A stretch of 64,000 nt of DNA from Flavobacteriaceae bacterium (lineage in GTDB: Bacteria > Bacteroidota > Bacteroidia > Flavobacteriales > Flavobacteriaceae). Shown here one piece after another: positions 18,831 through 26,971 of the stretch; position 1 is the first letter of the stretch; each line of letters starts with the position of its first letter. The stretch lies in NCBI GenBank assembly GCA_947448525.1, contig CANFNV010000009.1:23728-87727 (forward strand). Reading direction: 5' to 3'. The notes under the pieces were generated by a model. The model was not told the origin of the DNA. It made no database searches and saw only the letters and a list, made by a program, of their open reading frames with translations. A program made the translations under genes and the position numbers.

Positions 18831-19982
18831 TTACTTTTTAATTTGAACTCTAAGTTCTTCTGATTTATCCAACATCATGTCTTTAGTTAAATCACCAATA
18901 GGTTGTAATTGAGAAGCAATTTTATAATATTTTACTGCATTTTTGATGTCACCCATATTTTCATAAAATAAAGCCATGTGGTAATCTCCAAGCATTGATT
19001 TTGGATACATTTTATGAGAAATTTGCGCTAGTTTTTCCAACTCGCCATACGCTTTGTTTTTCAAAATTGCAGCTTCAATTGCTTTAAAATCATTCAAACG
19101 AATATTCATTTTAATTCCCAACGTGTTGTCTAAAATTTCATATTTATTTTTTAAATAGTCAACATAGCCAGAAGGTAGAGTAACGATTTTCTCTTGAAAT
19201 TCTATTTTTGAAATGGGTTGATAGGATGCAAAAAATTGATACAAAGCACTTGGAATGGAAAATAAAACCAGCGAATAATGTGAAGCCCCTTTAAAATCAT
19301 CATATTTATAATTCAAACTAGTACTTTTTTGAGCTTTAATATTGTCATCTAAAATGGTGATTTTCTCCTTCATTTTTTTAATGTCGCCCTCACCCGAAGA
19401 TTGGTAATAGAACATATTTTGTTTAAAACCACCTAATCTTTTGGCAACGAGGGTTTCCATTTCTGAAGGAAGTTCTGGACTTATGGAAATATAAGCATTA
19501 AACAAAGGAACGTCTTTGTAAAGAAAGAAGTTAATAAAACCAGCAGTTACATCATGACCTGCAATAATTCTAAAATTGGATGTTCGGTATTTTTTTTGAA
19601 GGAGAGGAATTAATTCGGAGCCAATAAATTCATAGAAATTAGCACCTTTTCCTTCAGGCAAACCTGATGTTTCGTCAAAAACACAATCTTCAATACGCTC
19701 ATTTGTTTTATTTTGGTCAAGTCCAACAATGATTACTTCTGGCAAATCCTCCCAATAATTTCCATAACTCATTGCGCCTTGAAAAGGATCAAAAAGATAA
19801 TCGCCATCCAATAAAAATAAAAGAGGATATGTTTTTTTTACATCTTTATTGAAAGAAGGCGGAAGTGAAACCGAAAAATATCGGTACTTATCCATTTTTT
19901 GAGATAAAATACTGTCTCTAACTTTTTGTGCAAATCCGGTGCAACTAATTGCAATAACGATTAATAGAACTATTTTTTTCAT
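18831..19982 (-). CDS. Esterase-fold (alpha/beta hydrolase) protein with altered nucleophile
   Basis: An exported protein of 383 residues from the ATG at 19982. Residues 1-19 are a signal peptide (VIAISCTGFAQ). Residues about 25-275 match the putative-esterase (esterase D-like) alpha/beta hydrolase family. The nucleophile elbow, usually GHSxGG, reads GHDVTAG at 142-148, so the serine is replaced by Asp144. The expected His is in GASHYS. The C-terminal ~90 residues look like tetratricopeptide repeats (YHMALFYENMGDIKNAVKYYK). It may be a pseudoenzyme or use Asp as the nucleophile. A longer frame starts 17 codons upstream but lacks the signal peptide at its start. Confidence 0.75.
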   Translation of the reverse strand: MKKIVLLIVIAISCTGFAQKVRDSILSQKMDKYRYFSVSLPPSFNKDVKKTYPLLFLLDGDYLFDPFQGAMSYGNYWEDLPEVIIVGLDQNKTNERIEDCVFDETSGLPEGKGANFYEFIGSELIPLLQKKYRTSNFRIIAGHDVTAGFINFFLYKDVPLFNAYISISPELPSEMETLVAKRLGGFKQNMFYYQSSGEGDIKKMKEKITILDDNIKAQKSTSLNYKYDDFKGASHYSLVLFSIPSALYQFFASYQPISKIEFQEKIVTLPSGYVDYLKNKYEILDNTLGIKMNIRLNDFKAIEAAILKNKAYGELEKLAQISHKMYPKSMLGDYHMALFYENMGDIKNAVKYYKIASQLQPIGDLTKDMMLDKSEELRVQIKK

Positions 19983-20034
19983 AAAAGTTTGATTGAGCAA
20001 CAAAATGGCGTCTAAAATCAAGCAATATAACAAA

Positions 20035-20994
20035 TTATTTTCTATTTAAAAGAGGTAATAATAAAAAAGAAATCAATCCTAAAATTAAAACTAAAAGCAT
20101 TTGTGAAGTCCAAATAATCCAACCAAAAGCAGTTCCAGCGGGTTCTGCAATGAAATAAAACAGCAATACTTTTGATGTAAGAAACGGGTAGGCGCCAAAA
20201 CCACTATTAGTAAATGCAATGGCAATACTTCCAACCACAAAACAAGTGATAATTGCACCAACTGAAAGCGAAGAAGTTTCAGTAATTACCTTAGTAGCAA
20301 TAAAATAAGTTATTAAATAAGAAAACCAAATTAATATAGTTTGAAAAATAAAATTCCATTTGTCTTTCATGTGAATTATGCTCAGCAACCCTTCTTTTAA
20401 CCCTGAAATTTTTTCTTTAAAAAGAGCAACAATTTTTAGTTTAGAGTAGTTGTAAATCAAAAGAAACACTACAAAACTGGCACTCCCAATCAGAAATAGA
20501 ATCACAATTAATTGCAATGGGATTTTATCTATAATAAATTCTTTGACAATTTTAAATTGCAGCACAACAGCCAACAGCATAAAGAATAACAAGAAAAATA
20601 AATCAATTATTCTTTCGGCAACAATGGTTCCAAAACCTTTATCAAAAGGAATATTATTGTATTTAGTTACAATTAAAGCGCGCGATATTTCACCTGATTT
20701 GGGTACAGTTAAATTGAGTAAATAACCAATATTAACTGCCATAAAATTATTATGAAAATTCGATTCATAACCCAAATGATGGATCATGTATTTCCAACGA
20801 TAAGCACGTAAGGCATTACCTATAAATCCAGTAAAAAGGGCAAGAACAACATAAAAATAATTGGCATTTTTAAAATAACCTATAATTTCATTGATTTGAA
20901 CTTCGCTAAATTTGTTGTATTGATAAAAGATAATCCCGATTCCTAATGCAATAGGAATAAGTATAGACAACCATTTACGGATATTTTTTTTCAA
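20035..20994 (-). CDS. Flippase-like integral membrane protein (UPF0104/LPG-synthase TM family)
   Basis: A 319-residue inner-membrane protein with about eight hydrophobic helices, from the lysylphosphatidylglycerol-synthase transmembrane / UPF0104 family. Family segments include NALRAYRWKYMIHHLG, NLTVPKSGEISRALIV and IAFTNSGFGAYPFL. Only the flippase-like membrane part is present; the aminoacyl-transferase domain of MprF is absent, so it does not itself make lysyl-PG. It probably moves a lipid-linked molecule, but the substrate is unknown. It begins four bases after panD and is presumably translated from the same message. Confidence 0.85.
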   Translation of the reverse strand: MKKNIRKWLSILIPIALGIGIIFYQYNKFSEVQINEIIGYFKNANYFYVVLALFTGFIGNALRAYRWKYMIHHLGYESNFHNNFMAVNIGYLLNLTVPKSGEISRALIVTKYNNIPFDKGFGTIVAERIIDLFFLLFFMLLAVVLQFKIVKEFIIDKIPLQLIVILFLIGSASFVVFLLIYNYSKLKIVALFKEKISGLKEGLLSIIHMKDKWNFIFQTILIWFSYLITYFIATKVITETSSLSVGAIITCFVVGSIAIAFTNSGFGAYPFLTSKVLLFYFIAEPAGTAFGWIIWTSQMLLVLILGLISFLLLPLLNRK

Positions 20995-20998
20995 AAGG

Positions 20999-21349
20999 TT
21001 ATTTCATTGAATTGTCGTTTTCATTCGGAAAAACGAGCCAAGGTTTGAATTTTTTAGCTTCTTCAAAATCTAGAGTAGCATAAGAAATAATAATGATAAT
21101 ATCTCCTGTATGCACTTTTCTAGCTGCGGGTCCGTTAAGCGTAATTTCACCCGAGTTTCGCGCGCCCTTGATGGCATAGGTTTCAAACCGTTCGCCATTA
21201 TTGATGTTAACAATTGAAACCTTTTCGCCTTCAATAAGGTTCGAGGCATCCATTAAAGCTTCGTCGATAGTAATACTACCAATATAGTTTAAATCTGCGC
21301 CAGTGACTTTAACGCGATGAATTTTTGATTTTACAACTTGAATTTGCAT
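20999..21349 (-). CDS. panD: Aspartate 1-decarboxylase
   Basis: PanD makes beta-alanine from L-aspartate for pantothenate and coenzyme A synthesis. The 116-residue proenzyme has the self-cleavage site Gly24-Ser25 in YIGSITIDE; cleavage generates the pyruvoyl cofactor at Ser25. Lys9 and Tyr58-type active-site segments are in place ([25 protein letters not shown]), as is the NGPAAR segment. It is 14 bases downstream of panC, giving the two branches of the pathway together. Confidence 0.96.
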   Translation of the reverse strand: MQIQVVKSKIHRVKVTGADLNYIGSITIDEALMDASNLIEGEKVSIVNINNGERFETYAIKGARNSGEITLNGPAARKVHTGDIIIIISYATLDFEEAKKFKPWLVFPNENDNSMK

Positions 21350-21363
21350 GGGGCAAAGTTAAA

Positions 21364-22212
21364 TTAATTTAGCGAAATAGTATCAATCAATCTGATTTTG
21401 TTAACAAAAACGGCAACAAAAGCCCGGTATTTTTTGTTTTTATTTTTTCTAATGCAGGGCAAAAGCGAAGCTTCATCGGCAATTTCAAAATATTCTAATT
21501 CAAAATCGGGATTCTTTTCAAATTTATTGTAAACAAAAGCTATCGTTTTTTTAGCAGATGTCGTGCCAAAGAGTTTTTTTGCTTCGGAAAGGGTTTTAAA
21601 AATGAAATTCGATTTTTCTTTTTCTTCTATAGAAAGACGCTCGTTTCTGGAGCTCATGGCAAGACCATTATCTTCTCTTAAAATTGGACAACCAATTATA
21701 TTTACGGGTGTTTTTTCTTTTTCTACCAGTTTTTTCACGATTTGCAATTGCTGAAAATCTTTCTCTCCAAAATAAGCATTGGTTGGTTTTACAATTTCAA
21801 AAAGTCGTTTTACAACGGTACTAACTCCGTTAAAATGACCGGGACGAAATTTCCCTTCCATTTGGTGTTCCAATCCGTCAAAGTTGTAATGCTCGGATTT
21901 AATAGTGTCTTCATAAATATCTTCAACAGAAGGAGCGTAAACTATAATTTTATCTGAAATTTTTTTTATTTTTTCAACATCATCTTCTAATGTTCTTGGG
22001 TATTTTTTTAAATCGTCTTCGTTATTAAATTGCGTTGGATTTACAAAAATACTGATCACAGTTGTTACATTACTTTCTACGGATTTTTCTAACAAGGAAA
22101 GATGTCCTTTGTGAAGCGCTCCCATAGTAGGAACAAAACCAATAGAAGTTTTATTGAGGTTATTGCGCTTCAAGTAGTTGTTCAAATCCACTTTATAATT
22201 AAAAATCCACAT
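21364..22212 (-). CDS. panC: Pantothenate synthetase (pantoate--beta-alanine ligase)
   Basis: PanC joins pantoate to beta-alanine with ATP to form pantothenate. The 282 residues are a normal length. Signature motifs are PTMGALHKGH (ATP-binding HxGH), FVNPTQFN, RPGHFNGVSTVV, FGEKDFQQL and MSSRNERL, the last being the KMSKS-like loop. It is the first gene of the six-gene run panC-panD-flippase-esterase fold-radA-transglycosylase. A TAAGTTTG box (complement of 22236-22243) precedes it by about 24 bases. Divergent from the starch-synthase-like gene. Confidence 0.96.
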   Translation of the reverse strand: MWIFNYKVDLNNYLKRNNLNKTSIGFVPTMGALHKGHLSLLEKSVESNVTTVISIFVNPTQFNNEDDLKKYPRTLEDDVEKIKKISDKIIVYAPSVEDIYEDTIKSEHYNFDGLEHQMEGKFRPGHFNGVSTVVKRLFEIVKPTNAYFGEKDFQQLQIVKKLVEKEKTPVNIIGCPILREDNGLAMSSRNERLSIEEKEKSNFIFKTLSEAKKLFGTTSAKKTIAFVYNKFEKNPDFELEYFEIADEASLLPCIRKNKNKKYRAFVAVFVNKIRLIDTISLN

Positions 22213-22235
22213 GTGCTTTTCATTAAAATAGGGTA

Positions 22236-22282
22236 CAAACTTACTACTTTAGTAATTATCTGCATAAATTTTTGTAATTTTG
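22236..22282. promoter_or_regulatory. Divergent promoter region panC / starch-synthase-like gene
   Basis: On the minus strand TAAGTTTG (22236-22243) precedes panC. On the plus strand TAATTTTG (22275-22282) precedes the starch-synthase-like gene by 37 bases. Both fit TAnnTTTG. Neither has a convincing TTG at the expected distance, so only the -7 boxes are claimed. Confidence 0.4.
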
Positions 22283-22318
22283 CGTGCTTTTTATAGCTAA
22301 TAAACAAATAATTACAAG

Positions 22319-23122
22319 ATGGAAGACAAGCGGATATTGTATGTATCATCTGAAGTGGTGCCCTATTTAGCAGAGAACGAAGTTTCTTTAATGTCGTATG
22401 ACGTGCCAAAAATGATTAACGATCAAGGCGGACAAATTAGAATTTTCATGCCTAGATATGGGAATATTAATGAAAGAAGACATCAATTACACGAAGTAAT
22501 TCGTCTTTCGGGAATGAACTTGGTGGTAAATGATGTTGATATGCCTCTTATTATCAAAGTAGCATCAATTCCAAAAGAGCGGATTCAAGTATATTTTATT
22601 GATAACGACGAATATTTTAAAAGAAAAGCGACTTTTTCAGACGAAGACGGGATTTTATATCCCGATAATGACGAGCGCGCTATTTTCTTTGCCAAAGGCG
22701 TTGTAGAAACCGTAAAAAAATTAAATTGGGTTCCCGATATCATTCATGTTCACGGTTGGATGGCTTCTATGCTTCCAGTATATATGAAGCATTTTTATAA
22801 AGACGAAGCGCTGTTTTCTGAAACTAAGATTGTGAGTTCGGTATACGGACAGTCATTTGATGGTAATTTGGATGTTGAAATGATTAATAAAATTAAATTC
22901 GATGGAATACCTCAAGAAGCTATTGCCGACTTAGAACTGCCTAATTATGAGAATTTAATCAAAACTTCAATTAGTCATTCGGATGCCGTAATTATTGCCT
23001 CCGAAAATCTTTCACCAAGTTTAACAAAATTTATAGAATCTTCAGGTAAACCTTTTTTACCTTTCGCTCCAAAAGAGGAATTTGCTCAGGCATACAATTC
23101 TTTTTATAAAAAGATGTTGTAA
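22319..23122 (+). CDS. Glycogen/starch synthase-like protein (N-terminal GT5 half only)
   Basis: A 267-residue protein similar to the N-terminal Rossmann half of GT5 glycogen/starch synthases: YVSSEVVPYLAENEVSLM, FMPRYGNIN, PDIIHVHGWMASMLPVY. Full GlgA is about 480 residues; the C-terminal half that carries much of the nucleotide-sugar site is absent, and the usual KxGGL start motif reads AENEVSL. It is therefore unlikely to make glycogen as such. The short form recurs in Bacteroidota beside panC and glmS (from memory). It starts an operon with the DUF4270 gene and glmS. Confidence 0.8.
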   Translation: MEDKRILYVSSEVVPYLAENEVSLMSYDVPKMINDQGGQIRIFMPRYGNINERRHQLHEVIRLSGMNLVVNDVDMPLIIKVASIPKERIQVYFIDNDEYFKRKATFSDEDGILYPDNDERAIFFAKGVVETVKKLNWVPDIIHVHGWMASMLPVYMKHFYKDEALFSETKIVSSVYGQSFDGNLDVEMINKIKFDGIPQEAIADLELPNYENLIKTSISHSDAVIIASENLSPSLTKFIESSGKPFLPFAPKEEFAQAYNSFYKKML

Positions 23123-23138
23123 TATAATTTAAAAAAAC

Positions 23139-24827
23139 ATGAAATTTAATTTCTTCCTAAAATCGTTTATTATTGGTTTAGTTATTATTCTTATTGCTTC
23201 TTGCGATAGAGAGATTAATGAAATTGGATCAGGAATTGTAGGTGATGAGCACTATGGATTGAACGTTCAACATTTTGACGTTTTGGCATACAATCAAGAT
23301 TTAGGACCCGTTCAAACTAATGATTTACCAATAAACCAACTGGGTTACTACAATAATCCTGTTTTTGGAAAAACTAAAGCTAGTTTATTTACTCAAGTAA
23401 ATTTAGCAACTGTAAACCCAACATTTTACTCTCCTACAATAGATTCTGTTTATCTTTATGTTCCTTATTACGGCAAATTAGTTGAAACTAATTCTGATAC
23501 TGGAAATAGTACTTATACTTTAGATTCCATTCATGGAAATGGAAAAATCAATTTGGGTGTTTATGAATCGGATTATGATATTACCTATGATGCTTCATCA
23601 GGATTACAGCAATTGAGTAAATATTATTCTAACCAAAAACCAGATTTTGATGCTAAAATAGCTAATAGCGGCGTTAAATTAAATAATGACAATAAAAATA
23701 TCTTTGACCATACAGCTCCAGATGACAATAGTCAAAACTCACAGTTTGTTTTTAGCGAAAAACAGATATTATTTTATAAAAAAGATGCTAGTGGCAATGC
23801 TGGTTATACCGATGTGGCTTCAAGAAAAGCACCAGGAATGTTTCTTAATTTAGATAAATCATTTTTTACAAATAAAATTTTTAATGCTCCAGCTGGCAAA
23901 CTTTACAATAATTCTACTTTCAATACCTACTTCAAAGGGTTATATTTTAAAGTGGATGAAGCAGCAGGTTCGGCAGATCAAGGAACTTTGGCTATGATGA
24001 ACTTTTCTCGAGGTGTTGTAACAATAGTTTATAAAGATAAAACATCACTTACTGATGCAACGGTTATAAGAAAAGAATTAAATATTAATTTGAATGGACA
24101 TACCGTAAATTTATTGGAAAATGACAACAACTATCCAGGATATGTTCCTCCTATCACTACATATGGTGATGCTAATTTATATTTAAAAGGGGGTAATGGT
24201 TCTATGGCCGTAATTGATTTGTTTAATGGCGATAAAAATGACAATTCGACCGATTTGAATGCCATGCGGGACAATAAGTGGTTGATTAACGAAGCCAACC
24301 TTACTTTTTATATTGATAAATCAAAAATAGGCACCACTGCTCCAGAACCTAATAGAATTTATTTATACGATTTAACTCATAATAGACCTTTATTAGATTT
24401 ATATACAGATTACACCACAAGTACCAATTCAAAATATAATAAATACATTCATGGAGGAATTTTGTTAGATGAAAACTCGGTTTCAGTAAAACAAGCCGAT
24501 GGCGGAAGAGGAACTAAATATAAAATTAAGATTACCAATTATATCAGAAATTTGGTTAAATATGGTGGATCAACTGTTGATAAGGATTCAACTAATGTGA
24601 GATTGGGATTAGTTGTTACTGAAAACATTTTGAATGCGGGGATAAATTATCTCAAAAACCCTTTTGTTACTTCGTCAACATCAACTTCGGGAACATCCTT
24701 AACAACCAAATATTTTCCTATAATGTCGGTTGTAAATCCATTAGGAACCATTTTATATGGATCAAATCCAAGTGTTCCAATTGATAAAAGATTAAAATTA
24801 GAAATTTATTACACTAAACCTGATTAA
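23139..24827 (+). CDS. DUF4270 family lipoprotein
   Basis: A 562-residue lipoprotein of the DUF4270 family, which is common in Bacteroidota and has no known function. The signal ends at Cys22 (IILIASCDREIN). The family's usual start, with GSGIVGDEHYG and later TNDLPINQLGYYNNPVFGKTKA, is present. The remainder is predicted beta-rich and likely surface-exposed or periplasmic. It lies between the starch-synthase-like gene (16 bases upstream) and glmS (17 bases downstream), so it shares an operon with the first enzyme of amino-sugar synthesis. Confidence 0.88.
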   Translation: MKFNFFLKSFIIGLVIILIASCDREINEIGSGIVGDEHYGLNVQHFDVLAYNQDLGPVQTNDLPINQLGYYNNPVFGKTKASLFTQVNLATVNPTFYSPTIDSVYLYVPYYGKLVETNSDTGNSTYTLDSIHGNGKINLGVYESDYDITYDASSGLQQLSKYYSNQKPDFDAKIANSGVKLNNDNKNIFDHTAPDDNSQNSQFVFSEKQILFYKKDASGNAGYTDVASRKAPGMFLNLDKSFFTNKIFNAPAGKLYNNSTFNTYFKGLYFKVDEAAGSADQGTLAMMNFSRGVVTIVYKDKTSLTDATVIRKELNINLNGHTVNLLENDNNYPGYVPPITTYGDANLYLKGGNGSMAVIDLFNGDKNDNSTDLNAMRDNKWLINEANLTFYIDKSKIGTTAPEPNRIYLYDLTHNRPLLDLYTDYTTSTNSKYNKYIHGGILLDENSVSVKQADGGRGTKYKIKITNYIRNLVKYGGSTVDKDSTNVRLGLVVTENILNAGINYLKNPFVTSSTSTSGTSLTTKYFPIMSVVNPLGTILYGSNPSVPIDKRLKLEIYYTKPD

Positions 24828-24844
24828 CTAAACAATACAAATTT

Positions 24845-26695
24845 ATGTGTGGAATTGTTGGATATATTGGATATAGAGAAGCATATCCTATTGTTATAAA
24901 GGGATTACAACGTTTAGAATACAGAGGATATGACAGTGCTGGTGTAATGATTTATGATGGTACTCATTTAAAAGTTTCTAAAACTAAAGGAAAAGTCTCT
25001 GATCTTGAAGAGCGATCTTCTCAAGATATTACAGCCAACGGAACTATTGGAATGGGTCACACACGTTGGGCCACTCATGGCGTTCCAAACGATGTAAATT
25101 CACACCCACATTTATCTAATTCAGGAGATTTAGCTATTATTCACAATGGAATTATTGAGAATTATGAGCCACTAAAAAAAGAGTTGATAAAAAGAGGTTA
25201 TACTTTCCAATCCGATACTGATACCGAAGTTTTAGTAAACCTAATCGAAGAGGTTCAGAAAAAAGAAAACTTAAAATTAGGAAATGCCGTTCAAGTTGCG
25301 CTAAATCAAGTCGTTGGAGCTTATGCAATTTGTGTTTTTGATAAGAAAAAACCAGACGAAATTGTTGTGGCCCGTTTAGGGAGTCCATTAGCTATTGGAG
25401 TGGGTGAAAATGAATTCTTCATTGCTTCTGACGCATCTCCATTTATAGAATATACATCAAATGCTATTTATCTTGAAGATGAAGAAATGGCAATTGTTCG
25501 TTTACATAAACCACTTAAAATCAGAAAAATTAAAGACGATTCGTTGGTAGATCCTTACATACAGGAATTGCAAATGAATTTGGAACAAATTGAGAAAGGC
25601 GGTTATGATCACTTTATGCTTAAAGAAATTTATGAACAACCTAATGTAATTAAAGACACCTATAGAGGAAGACTTCATGCCAATAGCGGCCTTATCCAAA
25701 TGGCAGGTGTTGAAGACAATCTTGAAAAATTTCTTCAAGCTGAAAGAATAGTAATCATTGCTTGTGGAACTTCTTGGCATGCCGGTTTGGTTGCCGAATA
25801 TGTAATTGAAGAATTTGCAAGAATTCCGGTTGAGGTAGAATATGCTTCTGAATTTAGATACAGAAATCCAATTATCACTAGTAAAGATGTTGTAATAGCA
25901 ATTTCCCAATCTGGAGAAACGGCGGATACTTTGGCGGCTATTAAACTAGCTAAAGAAAAAGGAGCATTTGTTTTTGGAGTTTGCAATGTGGTAGGCTCTT
26001 CTATTTCTAGAGAAACTAATGCAGGGGCTTATACTCACGCAGGACCAGAAATTGGAGTAGCTTCTACAAAAGCATTTACTACACAAATTACAGTTTTAAC
26101 TATGATAGCGCTTCGATTAGCGAAAGCTAAAGGAAGTATGTCAAATTCTGATTTTCACAGGTACTTACAAGAACTAGAAGTGATTCCCGAAAAAGTTGCT
26201 GAAGCATTAAAGTCAACAAATGATATTGCTAAACAAATTGCAGCTATTTATAAAGACGCTCCAAATTGTCTGTATTTAGGTAGAGGTTATAATTTTCCAG
26301 TTGCTTTAGAAGGAGCTTTAAAATTAAAAGAAATTTCATACATTCATGCAGAAGGTTATCCTGCTGCCGAAATGAAACACGGACCTATTGCATTAATCGA
26401 CGAAAAAATGCCAGTGGTTGTTATTGCTCCTAAGCAAGGACATTATGACAAAGTGGTAAGTAACATTCAAGAAATTAAATCCAGAAGCGGAAAAATTATC
26501 GCAATTGTTACCAAAGGCGATACCCAAGTAAAAGGTTTAGCCGATCATGTTATTGAAATTCCAGAAACATCGGATGCACTTTCACCTTTATTAACTACAA
26601 TTCCGTTGCAATTATTGTCTTATCATATTGCCGTAATGAGAGGGTGTAATGTTGATCAACCCAGAAATTTGGCAAAATCAGTTACGGTGGAGTAA
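24845..26695 (+). CDS. glmS: Glutamine--fructose-6-phosphate aminotransferase (isomerizing)
   Basis: GlmS makes glucosamine-6-phosphate from fructose-6-phosphate and glutamine, the entry step to peptidoglycan and lipopolysaccharide amino sugars. The 616 residues include the N-terminal glutaminase domain with nucleophile Cys2 (MCGIVGYIGY) and two SIS domains (about 290-420 and 460-600), with motifs ACGTSWHAG, ISQSGETADTLAA and the C-terminal LAKSVTVE. No upstream ribozyme was seen. A clear terminator follows at 26718. Confidence 0.97.
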   Translation: MCGIVGYIGYREAYPIVIKGLQRLEYRGYDSAGVMIYDGTHLKVSKTKGKVSDLEERSSQDITANGTIGMGHTRWATHGVPNDVNSHPHLSNSGDLAIIHNGIIENYEPLKKELIKRGYTFQSDTDTEVLVNLIEEVQKKENLKLGNAVQVALNQVVGAYAICVFDKKKPDEIVVARLGSPLAIGVGENEFFIASDASPFIEYTSNAIYLEDEEMAIVRLHKPLKIRKIKDDSLVDPYIQELQMNLEQIEKGGYDHFMLKEIYEQPNVIKDTYRGRLHANSGLIQMAGVEDNLEKFLQAERIVIIACGTSWHAGLVAEYVIEEFARIPVEVEYASEFRYRNPIITSKDVVIAISQSGETADTLAAIKLAKEKGAFVFGVCNVVGSSISRETNAGAYTHAGPEIGVASTKAFTTQITVLTMIALRLAKAKGSMSNSDFHRYLQELEVIPEKVAEALKSTNDIAKQIAAIYKDAPNCLYLGRGYNFPVALEGALKLKEISYIHAEGYPAAEMKHGPIALIDEKMPVVVIAPKQGHYDKVVSNIQEIKSRSGKIIAIVTKGDTQVKGLADHVIEIPETSDALSPLLTTIPLQLLSYHIAVMRGCNVDQPRNLAKSVTVE

Positions 26696-26717
26696 ATTTA
26701 AATTATAACAAATTATT

Positions 26718-26750
26718 AAAGCGAGATTTTTTCTCGCTTTTTTATTTATT
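26718..26750 (+). terminator. Rho-independent terminator after glmS
   Basis: A perfect nine-base-pair stem, AAAGCGAGA with TCTCGCTTT, a five-T loop, and a T-rich tail. It lies 22 bases after the glmS stop and closes the operon. Confidence 0.85.
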
Positions 26751-26971
26751 TAATTTTTCTTTTTTCTGATTAATAAACCAAATCGTATGCGTAAAAACAA
26801 TAATTTAAATTGTATCAATCTATTCGTTAAGAAAAATCTAATGAATATTAAATTATTAATATGTCAAAAATTGCCAATTATAGTATGAAATATGAAAATA
26901 ATAGCAGGTTTTTTTATAAATATAAAAATTATTTGTATTTTGGCTACTTAAACCAACAAAAATCAAACCTA

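Noticed and set aside
26861..26971. A 37-codon extension of the TonB-dependent receptor
   Set aside because: It would bury the signal peptide that starts at 26972.
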